A stretch of 64,000 nucleotides of DNA, from assembly GCF_039543385.1 (NCBI RefSeq), contig NZ_BAABJQ010000005.1, positions 248,001-312,000 on the forward strand. The letters run 5' to 3'. The translations under genes and the position numbers were made by a program. Shown here piece by piece: positions 48,537-56,516 of this stretch. Each line of letters opens with the position of its first letter. Positions within the stretch are counted from its first letter, which is position 1. Source of the stretch: Rugosimonospora acidiphila. Its GTDB lineage: Bacteria > Actinomycetota > Actinomycetes > Mycobacteriales > Micromonosporaceae. The notes below the pieces were generated by a model, which was given only the letters and a program-made list of their open reading frames with translations, was not told the DNA's origin and made no database searches.

Positions 48537-49550
48537 ATGACGACGTATGAGGCGGCGTTCCAGATATCCAATGGCGTACAGATCGGCCTGCGGGTACCGG
48601 TCGCTCTGGTGGGAATAGCGGGGATCGTTCTCGCCCTGAAATTCATGCGCCAGCACAGCGGTAAGGCCGCGATGCTGGCCGCGGTCGGCATGGCGCTGTT
48701 CGCGCTGGACCAGATCCTCAACATCGTCTGGGCGGCGTCGGCGTCACACCTGGGTCTGGCGGTCTACATCACTGTCAGCAGCATCTTCTCCTTGCTGGAC
48801 ATCGTGTTCGTGATCGCTGGCCTGCTGGCGCTCATCGCCGCGTTCTCCGCCGCCCGCGGTGGGAATTCAGCGACCGCACAGGCCGGCTACGGCGGGTACC
48901 CCAACCCGGCGTACCAGTCGCCGAACCAGGCGCAGTCGCCCTACTCGCAGGCGGGATGGGCTCAGCCCGGCGTCCCGACGGCGGCCGCGCAGCAGCCGGT
49001 GCCCCCGCCTCCGGTGTTCCCGCAGCAGCCCACCCCGGCGAACGCGCCCGTCTTCTCGCAGCCCAACTTCGCGCAGTCGCCAAGCTTCCCGGGGTCGCCG
49101 AGCGACCAGCCGCCGGCCGCCCCGCAGCCCCCGACGTTCACCCAGCCCCCGACGTTCACCCAGCCGCCGGCGTCCGCCGCGCCACCGGTGTTCGCCCAGC
49201 CGCCGGGATTCCCGCAGCCGCCGGCCTACCCGCAGCCGCCGGCCTACCCACCGGCACCCGGCCATGCCGCACCGCCCAGCTACCCCGCCCCGCCCACTTA
49301 CCCCGCACCGCCCACCTACCCCGCACCGCCGTCATATCCCGCGCCGCCGTCCCTTTCTCAACCGTCGGCCTTTCCGCAGCCGCCGACCGCGGCGCCGCAG
49401 CCGGGCGCGACACAATCCATCAGCGCGCCGCCGTCGGTGAGCGCCCCGCCGGTGTCGCCCGCGCAGCCCGCGTACCCTCCGTACCCCTCGCAGCCCGCGT
49501 ACCCGCCACAGGCTCCGCCGCAGCCGCCTTACTCCGCGCCGCCCCAGTAA
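48537..49550 (+). CDS. Membrane protein with long proline-rich tail
   Basis: A 337-residue protein. The first 110 residues hold four membrane helices (about 17-36, 43-66, 72-90, 92-112). The rest is low-complexity: Pro/Gln/Tyr/Ala with repeats of PTFTQPP, FPQPPAYPQPPAYPP and YPAPPTYPAPPTYPAPPSYPAPP. The tail has no charge clusters and would be disordered, perhaps a docking region for SH3-, WW- or EVH-like or profilin-like binders or a scaffold. I know no specific function. GTG/ATG choice: ATG 48537 follows gggaggccag. Confidence 0.8.
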   Translation: MTTYEAAFQISNGVQIGLRVPVALVGIAGIVLALKFMRQHSGKAAMLAAVGMALFALDQILNIVWAASASHLGLAVYITVSSIFSLLDIVFVIAGLLALIAAFSAARGGNSATAQAGYGGYPNPAYQSPNQAQSPYSQAGWAQPGVPTAAAQQPVPPPPVFPQQPTPANAPVFSQPNFAQSPSFPGSPSDQPPAAPQPPTFTQPPTFTQPPASAAPPVFAQPPGFPQPPAYPQPPAYPPAPGHAAPPSYPAPPTYPAPPTYPAPPSYPAPPSLSQPSAFPQPPTAAPQPGATQSISAPPSVSAPPVSPAQPAYPPYPSQPAYPPQAPPQPPYSAPPQ

Positions 49551-49776
49551 CTCGCCGTGGCTGAGCCGTTGCGGTAGGCCGCCGCGGGAGACCGTTGCGG
49601 GGAGCTACCAGGCCGCCCCTCCCGGGGTGATCCAGCAGGACTCGGCCTACCGCCGGCGGCGGCCAGTGTGTGCGGCCCAGGCCGCGGAAGAACATCACGC
49701 ACGCGGCCCCACCAGGCCGGCCGCAGCCGGTGACTCGGAGCTGGTGCCCCGCAGGAACCGGTGCACCGGCACATGC

Positions 49777-49813
49777 GGAAGGGCCCCGGACCATCACGGT
49801 CCGGGGCCCTTCC
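49777..49813. terminator. 16-base hairpin after ftsX
   Basis: Perfect arms 49777-49792 and 49798-49813 with a 5-base loop lie 24 bases beyond the ftsX stop read leftwards, and also downstream of the proline-rich protein gene on the other strand. Confidence 0.8.
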
Positions 49814-49836
49814 CGTGCTTTCCGGGCGGTTCGGAG

Positions 49837-50715
49837 TTACTTCTTGATGTAGAACCGCAGGGTGACCCAGCCTGTCACGCCGCTGATGATCGCACCGATC
49901 ACGAGCAGGACCGGAATCATCAGGTAGATCCGCGACCAGGGCGCCGGAGTCAACAGGGACGCCAGCGATTTGAGCGACCCGTCGATGAGGAACACCTTGC
50001 CCGCCACCATCGCGCCGGAGGCGATGATCGCGCCGATGATGCCAGCGAACATCGCTTCCAGGACGAACGGCGATTGTATGAACCAGTTGGACGCACCCAC
50101 CAGCTTCATCACCGCGACTTCTCGTCTGCGGCTGTAGGCGGCGACCTGGATCGTATTGCCGACCAGCAGGAGGGCGGCGAGTCCCTGAACCAAGGCGACG
50201 ACCAACGCCAGGTTCTGTGCCGCGCCGAGCACCCCGAAGACCTTGGATAGCAATGTCTTCTGGTCGACTATCTCGTCGATCCCGGCCTTGCCGGTGTACT
50301 CGGACGCCACCTCGGCGTACTGGTTCGGGTTCTTCAGCTGGATGCGGTATGACTCGGGCAGCGCGTCCTGCTTGGTAGCGCTGATCAGGTCGGGCGCGTC
50401 CTTGAACTGCTGCTTGAACTTGGTCCAGGCCTGCGCCTTCGTCTCGTGAATGACCGGCTGCTTGATGAGCGGGTCGGCGGCGAGCGCGGACTGCAGGTCG
50501 TTGCGCTGCTGCTGCGAGATGTCGTCCCGAAGGAAGATCGACACCTGGACCTTGTCAAAGTAGTAGGTCTTCATGCTGTCGATCTGTTGGTACAGAATCA
50601 GACTGGCGCCGAGCATGGTGAGCGACACTGCCATAGTGATGATCATGGCTACGGTCATCGTGACGTTGCGCCACAGGCCGACCATGACCTCCGACAAGAT
50701 GTACTTCGCGCGCAT
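49837..50715 (-). CDS. ftsX: Cell-division protein FtsX
   Basis: A 292-residue FtsX: one N-terminal helix (about 22-44), an extracytoplasmic domain (46-165, VSIFLRDDISQQQRNDLQSAL... for interaction with peptidoglycan hydrolase activators), then three helices (about 168-190, 220-245, 265-285). The loop VAAYSRRREVAVMKLVGASNWFIQ is the conserved FtsX cytoplasmic motif. With FtsE it transmits ATP-driven change to peptidoglycan hydrolases. It starts 21 bases after the ftsE stop. Confidence 0.96.
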   Translation of the reverse strand: MRAKYILSEVMVGLWRNVTMTVAMIITMAVSLTMLGASLILYQQIDSMKTYYFDKVQVSIFLRDDISQQQRNDLQSALAADPLIKQPVIHETKAQAWTKFKQQFKDAPDLISATKQDALPESYRIQLKNPNQYAEVASEYTGKAGIDEIVDQKTLLSKVFGVLGAAQNLALVVALVQGLAALLLVGNTIQVAAYSRRREVAVMKLVGASNWFIQSPFVLEAMFAGIIGAIIASGAMVAGKVFLIDGSLKSLASLLTPAPWSRIYLMIPVLLVIGAIISGVTGWVTLRFYIKK

Positions 50716-50736
50716 CGGAGTTCTTATCCCTTCGGG

Positions 50737-51417
50737 TCAGCCGTAGACACCGCGCGGCTGGTCTCGCACGATCTTGCCGCTCTCAATTTCCACGACGCGG
50801 CGACGCATCTGGTTCACGATGTTGGAGTCGTGCGTGACCATGACGACCGTGGTACCGGTGCGGTTAATCCGGTCGAGCAGCCGCATGATTTCGATGGACG
50901 TGTCCGGGTCGAGGTTACCGGTGGGCTCATCGGCGAGCAGAATCAGTGGGCGGTTCACGAACGCCCGGGCCACCGCCACGCGCTGTTGCTCACCACCGGA
51001 CAGTTCGTGCGGGTAGCGGTGCTCCTTGCCGCCGAGGCCGACGAGTTCGAGAACCTCGGGCACCACCCGTCGCGCCACCCCCTGCGACTTGCCGATCACT
51101 TCGAGCGCGAAGGCGACGTTCTCGTAGGCGGTCCGGTTCGGCAGCAGCCGGAAATCCTGGAAGACGCAGCCGATCTGGCGGCGGAACGCCGAGATCTTCC
51201 AAGAGCGCAGAGCCGTGACGTCCTTGTCCGCGACGACGACCCGCCCCTTGTTGGGCTGGATCTCGTGCAGCAGCAGCTTGATGATGGTGGACTTGCCGGA
51301 GCCGGATGGTCCGATGAAGAAGACGAAGTCACCCTTCTCGATCGAGACCGACACGTCGTCGAGCGACGGCCGCGAGGCTTTCGGGTACGTCTTGGTCACA
51401 TGCTCGAGCCGAATCAC
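50737..51417 (-). CDS. ftsE: Cell-division ATP-binding protein FtsE
   Basis: A 226-residue ABC ATPase: IGPSGSGKSTIIKLL, GCVFQDFRLLPNRTAYENVAFAL, LSGGEQQRVAVARAFVNRPLILLADEPTGNLDPDTS, VVMVTHDSNIVNQMRRRVVEIE. It pairs with FtsX. The GTG start at 51417 is only 8 bases after a -10 box, so the message is probably leaderless. In related genomes ftsE usually follows prfB directly; here two genes intervene. Confidence 0.97.
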   Translation of the reverse strand: MIRLEHVTKTYPKASRPSLDDVSVSIEKGDFVFFIGPSGSGKSTIIKLLLHEIQPNKGRVVVADKDVTALRSWKISAFRRQIGCVFQDFRLLPNRTAYENVAFALEVIGKSQGVARRVVPEVLELVGLGGKEHRYPHELSGGEQQRVAVARAFVNRPLILLADEPTGNLDPDTSIEIMRLLDRINRTGTTVVMVTHDSNIVNQMRRRVVEIESGKIVRDQPRGVYG

Positions 51418-51425
51418 GGGTCAGC

Positions 51426-51453
51426 AGTCTACGCGGTGTAACTAAAACGCCAA
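51426..51453 (-). promoter_or_regulatory. Promoter of ftsEX, leaderless
   Basis: Read leftwards, -35 ttggcg (51453-51448) and -10 tagact (51431-51426) are 16 bases apart. The -10 ends 8 bases before the ftsE GTG, so transcription would begin at or within a base or two of the start codon. Confidence 0.6.
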
Positions 51454-51987
51454 GTGCGACAGGTAGTGGTACGTGCCTTTTACTATGAATCGCGCGGAAG
51501 ATTCCAGTGCTCGCCTGGCACGAGATCCACTCGATCAAATTCCGCACCTTCCAGATAGGGATTACGTAATCGCGAGAACTGTTCACGCGCGGTTAATAAT
51601 TGGCGCGCCGTCCCTATCCCGAAATGTGGAAGATCCCCGGTTACCCGCAGCACGCTCGGGGCCATCGATGCGTATCGGCCGGCCGGGGCCCACCGCCGCC
51701 GGGCGGCCACCCGACCAACCCCGAGCCGGCCGCCCGCGCCCGCCGGAGCCGACCACGACCGTGCCAGCCCGTTCCGACATGACTACAGACAGCTATCTGA
51801 CACTGCCGGACCGCACGGCCAGTCCGATCCCGGCCGGACCACCCTCCCGGGTTGTCCCCCGTCGTTCCGGCCGGAGGCCCGTGGTGGCCCCGGGATACTG
51901 ATCCGGCGGGGGCCATCCCGCCGGGGACCCCGCGACACGACAGCCCGCCCCACCAGAGGCGGCACCCACCCAGAAACTGGTATCGGC
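51454..51987. other. Long intergenic region between ftsE and the FMN reductase
   Basis: About 530 bases, the left half AT-rich for this genome (51470-51620). Beyond the ftsE promoter I see no gene I can support. A 40-codon rightward frame (ATG 51779, MTTDSYLTLPDRTASPIPAG...) has no ribosome site and is not called. Confidence 0.4.
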
Positions 51988-52491
51988 ATGAGTGGAATCG
52001 TGGTCCTGTCGGGAGATCCACGCCCCGACTCCCATACCGCGCGGCTCGCGAACGGCATCGGGTCCGGCGCGGCGCAGCTGATCGGGGCGCGACCACCGGA
52101 GGTCTTCGACCTCGCCGACTACGGCCACCGGCTGCTGGTACCCGACGACACCGACGTGATCAGGGCCGTCGCCGCCGTACGCGACGCGGATCTCCTGGTG
52201 ATCGCCACGCCCGAGTACAACGGCACGTTCACCGGCGTGTTGAAGGTCTTCCTCGACCGCTTCCCGTCCGGCGGGCTCGCCGGACGCCCCACGTTGAGCG
52301 TGGTCACGTCGTCGACGCCGGGACGGGCCGAGGTGGCCGAGAGCCACCTGCACGCGCTGCTGGCGGACCTGGGCGCCACCACGCCGGGGCCGGGGCTCGC
52401 GGTGGCCGAGGACCAGCTGACCCGGCCGGACGTGCTGATCAGCGGGTACCTGGACCGGGTCCGCAGCGCCCTGGGCGTGCCGAGCCACTGA
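51988..52491 (+). CDS. NAD(P)H-dependent FMN reductase
   Basis: A 167-residue flavodoxin-like fold protein: VVLSGDPRPDSHTARLANGI (phosphate loop), DADLLVIATPEYNGTFTGVLKVFLDRFP (FMN-binding YNG motif), LSVVTSSTPGRAEVAESHLHALLADLG. It reduces FMN with NAD(P)H and often feeds flavin monooxygenases such as the luciferase-like enzymes. Within SsuE-like proteins this fits the MsuE group. It converges with the Rrf2 gene, and no monooxygenase lies next to it. Confidence 0.88.
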   Translation: MSGIVVLSGDPRPDSHTARLANGIGSGAAQLIGARPPEVFDLADYGHRLLVPDDTDVIRAVAAVRDADLLVIATPEYNGTFTGVLKVFLDRFPSGGLAGRPTLSVVTSSTPGRAEVAESHLHALLADLGATTPGPGLAVAEDQLTRPDVLISGYLDRVRSALGVPSH

Positions 52492-52547
52492 TCCGGGCAG
52501 GCAGCCGCACGACCAGCGTCAGTCAGGACCAGCGGGCCGAGCCGGGG

Positions 52548-53003
52548 TCAGCGGGGTTGCCAGGCGGAGTGATCGGCGATCAGCCGGCGGACGTGTGCCG
52601 GCAGCCTGCCCTTCGCCACCTCGGCGAGGCTGACCTCGTCGAGGACCCGGCGGACCGCCGCCCGTACCGCCACCCACAGTTCCTGCAGGTGCACCGCCGT
52701 GCCGCCGTACTGGGTCTCCTCCGGGCGCAGCCCGCGCACCCCGGCCAGCGGGCCGTCGACCGCCCGGAGGACGTCTCCGACCGCGATGTCGGCCGGGGGC
52801 CGGGACAGCGTGTACCCGCCGTCCACGCCCCGGGTGCTCTGGACCAGGCCGGCCCGGCGCAGGTCCGCCAGGATGGTCTCCAGGAACTTACGGGGCATCT
52901 CCTGCTTCGCCGCCAGTGCCTGAGCCGAAATCGTCCTCGGGTGGGCCGCCGCCAGCTCGACCGCCGCCCGGACGGCGTAGTCGCCGCGCGCCGAGATCTG
53001 CAC
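52548..53003 (-). CDS. Rrf2 family regulator without cysteines
   Basis: A 151-residue winged-helix protein: QISARGDYAVRAAVELAAAHPRTISAQALAAKQEMPRKFLETILADLRRAGLVQSTRGVDGGYTLSRPPADIAVGDVLRAV. Rrf2 members IscR and NsrR bind Fe-S clusters through Cys residues; this one has no cysteine, so it should sense something else. It begins one base after the prfB stop and likely shares its transcript. The neighbouring FMN reductase may be a target because it converges with this gene. Confidence 0.92.
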   Translation of the reverse strand: MQISARGDYAVRAAVELAAAHPRTISAQALAAKQEMPRKFLETILADLRRAGLVQSTRGVDGGYTLSRPPADIAVGDVLRAVDGPLAGVRGLRPEETQYGGTAVHLQELWVAVRAAVRRVLDEVSLAEVAKGRLPAHVRRLIADHSAWQPR

Positions 53004-53004
53004 G

Positions 53005-54120
53005 TCAGCGCGCCTCCAGCTCACGCTGCTTGCGCCAGCGGATGCCCGCCTCGATGAAGGCGTCGATCTCACCGTCGAACACCGACGTCGGGTTCCCGGT
53101 CTCGTACTCGGTCCGAAGATCCTTGACCATCTGGTACGGGTGCAGCACGTATGAGCGCATCTGATCGCCCCACGAGCCGGCCACGTCGCCCTTGATCGCG
53201 TCCATCTTGGCCTGCTCCTCGGCCCGCTTCAGGGCCAGCAGCTTGGCCTTCAGCACGCCCATGGCGGTCGCCTTGTTCTGCAGCTGGGAGCGCTCGTTCT
53301 GGCAGGAGACCACCAGCCCGGTGGGCAGGTGGGTGATCCGGACCGCGGAGTCGGTCGTGTTGACGCCCTGGCCACCCGGCCCGGACGACCGGTACACGTC
53401 GATGCGCAGGTCGTCCTCGGGGATGTCGATGTCGTCGGTCTGCTCGACCACCGGCACCACCTCGACGGCCGCGAAGCTGGTCTGCCGGCGGCCCTGGTTG
53501 TCGAACGGGCTGATCCGGACAAGCCGGTGGGTACCGCCCTCAACCGACAGGGTGCCGTACGCGTACGGGTGCTTCACCGCGAACGTGGCCGACTTGATGC
53601 CGGCCTCCTCGGCGTAGCTGGTGTCGTACACATCGGCCGAGTACCCGTGCCGCTCGGCCCAGCGCAGGTACATCCGCAGGAGCATCTCGGCGAAGTCCGC
53701 CGCGTCCACGCCGCCGGCACCGGAACGGATGCTGATCAGCGCCTCGCGCGAGTCGTACTCCCCGGACAGCAGGGTACGAATCTCCAGTTCGTCGACGGAC
53801 TTGGTCAGCGCGGTAACCTCGCTGCCGACCTCGGCCAGGCTGCCCGGGTCGTTCTCGGACTGGGCCAGTTCGAGCAGCACCCCGGCGTCGTCCAGCCGGC
53901 CGCGCAGCCGCTCCACCCGGTTCAGCTCGCCCTGGACGTAGGACAGCTTGGACGTGATCTGCTGCGCCCGGGCCTGGTCATCCCACAGATCCGGGGTGGC
54001 GGCGACGGCCTCCAACTCGGCCTTGTCCTTGCGCATCCGGTCGAGGTCGAGCACGGCTTCGATGTTGCGCATGGTGTTATCGAGGCTTTTGAGCTGGTCA
54101 GCGAAATCGGCAGCGGTCAC
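53005..54120 (-). CDS. prfB: Peptide chain release factor 2
   Basis: A 371-residue class I release factor for UAA and UGA. The stop-codon-reading SPF motif is at 204-206 (RISPFDNQG), the catalytic GGQ at 249-251 (SSGPGGQGVN), and IRSGAGGVDA precedes. Unlike in E. coli, the frame is continuous with no in-frame TGA and no programmed shift, as in other actinobacteria. The GTG at 54120 gives the family start VTAADFADQLKSL. No strong ribosome site. Confidence 0.97.
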   Translation of the reverse strand: MTAADFADQLKSLDNTMRNIEAVLDLDRMRKDKAELEAVAATPDLWDDQARAQQITSKLSYVQGELNRVERLRGRLDDAGVLLELAQSENDPGSLAEVGSEVTALTKSVDELEIRTLLSGEYDSREALISIRSGAGGVDAADFAEMLLRMYLRWAERHGYSADVYDTSYAEEAGIKSATFAVKHPYAYGTLSVEGGTHRLVRISPFDNQGRRQTSFAAVEVVPVVEQTDDIDIPEDDLRIDVYRSSGPGGQGVNTTDSAVRITHLPTGLVVSCQNERSQLQNKATAMGVLKAKLLALKRAEEQAKMDAIKGDVAGSWGDQMRSYVLHPYQMVKDLRTEYETGNPTSVFDGEIDAFIEAGIRWRKQRELEAR

Positions 54121-54357
54121 GGCTGTTAAGGGTACTGTCACCGCCGCCTGATCTGCTCATGTGGCCGCCCGGGACGGTCGAGGGAGTTCCTTTGCCCCCG
54201 GTTCGGGCGATTCCGCCCACCGGTCCGGACCCCTGCCGCCGGTCCTGGCCGAGTCGGTCGCGAGTCGGCCCGCCCTCCGGACGGGGCCGCCCGGTGCCGG
54301 GGCCGCCCGGGGCCGCCCGGGGCCGCGCGGTGCCGGGCCGCGCGATCCGCCGCCGGG

Positions 54358-54873
54358 CTACTTGGCCGGGGCGTTCTTGAGCCAGGCCAGCGCCGCCCGG
54401 TGGTACCCGACCGCGAACTCCAGGGCCGCCGCTCCGTGATCGTCGCCGTCGCGCCGCAGCTCCTTGACCGCCTCCCGGGCCTCGTTCAGCGCGGCCGTGT
54501 GGTACGCCGTGGCCTGCGCGTACGCCGTCTTCAGCTGGGTCGCCGTCTGGTACTTGCCGAAAGCCGCCCGCAGCGCGACCGGGCTGCGCACCGCCTCCCG
54601 GGCCGGCTCCTCGGCCAGCCACTTCCCGAACGCCCGCTTGCCGGCTGGAGTGATCGAGTACGGTTGGCTGGACCGGGCACCCGGCTTGCCGAGCTTCACG
54701 TAGCCGGCCTCCGCCAGGGCGGGCAGTTCGCGGTAGACCTGACTCCGGGTCATCGACCAATACGCGCCCAGTCGCTTCTGCGCGGCGGTCATCAGCTGAC
54801 CACCGGTCATCGGGCCATCGTGCAGCAGGCCTAGTAGGGCCGCCGCGGTTGCGTTCACTCCAGTTTCCGCCAT
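54358..54873 (-). CDS. PadR-like winged-helix regulator
   Basis: A 171-residue regulator: VNATAAALLGLLHDGPMTGGQLMTAAQKRLGAYWSMTRSQVYRELPALAEAGYVKLG (PadR wing helix), QPYSITPAGKRAFGKWLAEEP, and a C-terminal helical region of about 80 residues (KYQTATQLKTAYAQATAYHTAALNEAREAVKELRRDGDDHGAAALEFAVGYHRAALAWLKNA). It is not linked to a transporter. Upstream dyads at 54919-54936 and 54938-54956 may be its operators. Single gene. Confidence 0.9.
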   Translation of the reverse strand: MAETGVNATAAALLGLLHDGPMTGGQLMTAAQKRLGAYWSMTRSQVYRELPALAEAGYVKLGKPGARSSQPYSITPAGKRAFGKWLAEEPAREAVRSPVALRAAFGKYQTATQLKTAYAQATAYHTAALNEAREAVKELRRDGDDHGAAALEFAVGYHRAALAWLKNAPAK

Positions 54874-54918
54874 GCCCTCTACGCTGCCACTCCATCACCT
54901 TGTAGTCCAGGATTTCCC

Positions 54919-54956
54919 CACAATTGCTCCATTGTGCACTGTCCCCGCTGGACAGT
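54919..54956. promoter_or_regulatory. Two dyads upstream of the PadR-like gene
   Basis: cacaat-N6-attgtg (54919-54936) and actgtcc-N5-ggacagt (54938-54956) are perfect inverted repeats a single base apart, 46-83 bases from the PadR start. They are candidate autoregulatory sites. Confidence 0.55.
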
Positions 54957-55073
54957 CCGCTGTGGACACTGAGACGGTCACCAGTCAAAAAGTGGCCCTG
55001 GCCAGGCACGGAGCGCCAAATCCGGAGGCTCCGGCGGGAAAGAAGTGATCATACAATTACCGAGCGTTGAGGC

Positions 55074-55102
55074 TTGACGGGCATCCGGAGGGCTTTTACA
55101 GT
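55074..55102 (+). promoter_or_regulatory. Promoter of the GH4-kinase operon
   Basis: A -35 box ttgacg (55074-55079) and a -10 box tacagt (55097-55102) are separated by 17 bases, a near-consensus sigma-70 type promoter. It lies 160 bases before the GH4 start. Confidence 0.65.
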
Positions 55103-55112
55103 TGGGTCAATC

Positions 55113-55131
55113 GTTAGGAACCCTGTCTAAC
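55113..55131. promoter_or_regulatory. Candidate ROK-type operator
   Basis: gttaggaaccctgtctaac has gttag/ctaac arms and resembles the gttaggaaa-tttcctaac sites found upstream of sugar genes regulated by ROK-family repressors in actinobacteria. It lies 10 bases after the -10 box, where binding would block elongation. Confidence 0.45.
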
Positions 55132-55262
55132 AGTTAACCAAACGTCAGCCCGACCGACAGCCCCCGCATCGCACGCCAGCACCGGTCCCGGCGGATCGCG
55201 GCGACCCCCAGATGGGCGCGCGTGCCCGGCGAACCGGCGCCGCCCCCGACTGGAGCCCGAGC

Positions 55263-56516
55263 ATGAAGATCACTGTTGTCGGTGGCGGGTCGACCTATAC
55301 CCCCGAGCTAGTCGACGGCTTCGCGCGACTGTTTCCCGACGTTACTGAATTGGCGCTGGTAGATCCCGCGCACGACCGGCTGGCCGTGGTCGGACCATTT
55401 TCCCAGCGCATCTTCCGCCGCTACGGACACCCAGGTCAGATCACTTACACCGACGATCTGGACGCCGGCCTGGCCGACGCCGAAATCGTCATCATCCAGC
55501 TCCGCATCGGCGGCCAGCAGGCCCGCATTTCCGACGAGACCTTTCCACCCGAGTGCGGCTGCGTCGGCCAGGAGACCACCGGGGCCGGCGGCCTGGCCAA
55601 GGCTCTGCGCACCGTGCCCGTGGTCCTCGACGTGGCCGAGCGGGCCCGGCGCCTGGCGGCCCCCGGCGCCTGGATCATCGACTTCACCAACCCGGTGGGC
55701 ATCGTGACCCGCGCGCTGCTCGACGCCGGGCACCGCGCGGTCGGCCTGTGCAACGTGGCTATCGGCTTTCAGCGGCGCTTCGCCGCCATGCTGGGCGTCG
55801 ATCCGGCGGAGGTGATCCTCGACCACGTCGGGCTCAACCATCTCACCTGGGAGCGGGCCGCCTATGTGTCCGATGTGGACAGACTGCCGGAGCTGATGGC
55901 CGGCCAGCTGGAGAAACTGGCCGGCGAGGTCGCCCTGCCGGTCGAGTTGCTCAGCACGCTCGGCAGCGTGCCCTCCTACTATCTGCGCTACTTCTACTGC
56001 CACGACGAGGTGGTCCGCGAGGAGCGCGGGGTGCCCACCCGGGGGCAGAAGGTGGCCGACATCGAGGCCCAACTGCTGCGCATGTACGCCGATCCGACGC
56101 TGGATACCAAGCCCGAACTGCTCGGCCAGCGCGGCGGCGCGTTCTACTCCGAGGCGGCAGTCGGTCTCATCGCCTCACTGCGCTCGAACGACGGCGCGGT
56201 GCACTCGGCGAACGTACGCAACCGTGGCCACCTGCCGTTCCTATCGGACGACGCGGTCATCGAGGTCAGCTGCCGGGTGGGCGACGACGGCGCGGTACCG
56301 GTTCCGACCGGCCCGCTGGGCCCCGCGCTGTCCGGACTCATCGCGCACGTCAGTGGGTACGAGGAGTTGGCCGTGGCGGCGGCCATCCACGGTGGACGGT
56401 CACGGGTGTACCAGGCGATGCTGGCGCACCCGCTGATCGGCCAGCACGAACTGGCCGACGCCCTGACCGACAAGCTGCTGGCCGCGAACGCGGCGCACCT
56501 GGCGTGGGCCCGATGA
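55263..56516 (+). CDS. GH4 family glycosidase (6-phospho-beta-glucosidase-like)
   Basis: A 417-residue NAD- and metal-dependent glycosidase: KITVVGGGSTYTPELVDGFAR (dinucleotide site), LRIGGQQARISDETFPPECGCVGQETTGAGG, metal ligands C163 and H193 (LCNVAIG, LNHLTWE). GH4 enzymes hydrolyse phosphorylated or plain disaccharides by a redox-assisted route. Its TGA overlaps the kinase ATG (ATGA), so the glycosidase and sugar kinase are one unit. No sugar transporter is adjacent. ggagcccgagc precedes the ATG. Confidence 0.92.
   Translation: MKITVVGGGSTYTPELVDGFARLFPDVTELALVDPAHDRLAVVGPFSQRIFRRYGHPGQITYTDDLDAGLADAEIVIIQLRIGGQQARISDETFPPECGCVGQETTGAGGLAKALRTVPVVLDVAERARRLAAPGAWIIDFTNPVGIVTRALLDAGHRAVGLCNVAIGFQRRFAAMLGVDPAEVILDHVGLNHLTWERAAYVSDVDRLPELMAGQLEKLAGEVALPVELLSTLGSVPSYYLRYFYCHDEVVREERGVPTRGQKVADIEAQLLRMYADPTLDTKPELLGQRGGAFYSEAAVGLIASLRSNDGAVHSANVRNRGHLPFLSDDAVIEVSCRVGDDGAVPVPTGPLGPALSGLIAHVSGYEELAVAAAIHGGRSRVYQAMLAHPLIGQHELADALTDKLLAANAAHLAWAR

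Noticed and set aside
51779..51901. A 40-codon frame between ftsE and the FMN reductase
   Set aside because: No ribosome site and a low-information protein; could be a chance open frame.
53005..54120. Programmed frameshift in prfB, as in enterobacteria
   Set aside because: The frame is continuous from start to stop and contains no internal TGA.
54290..54345. Runs of ggccgcccgggg near 54.3 kb that look like tandem repeats
   Set aside because: Simple GC-rich low-complexity sequence between genes; no fixed unit or coding sense.
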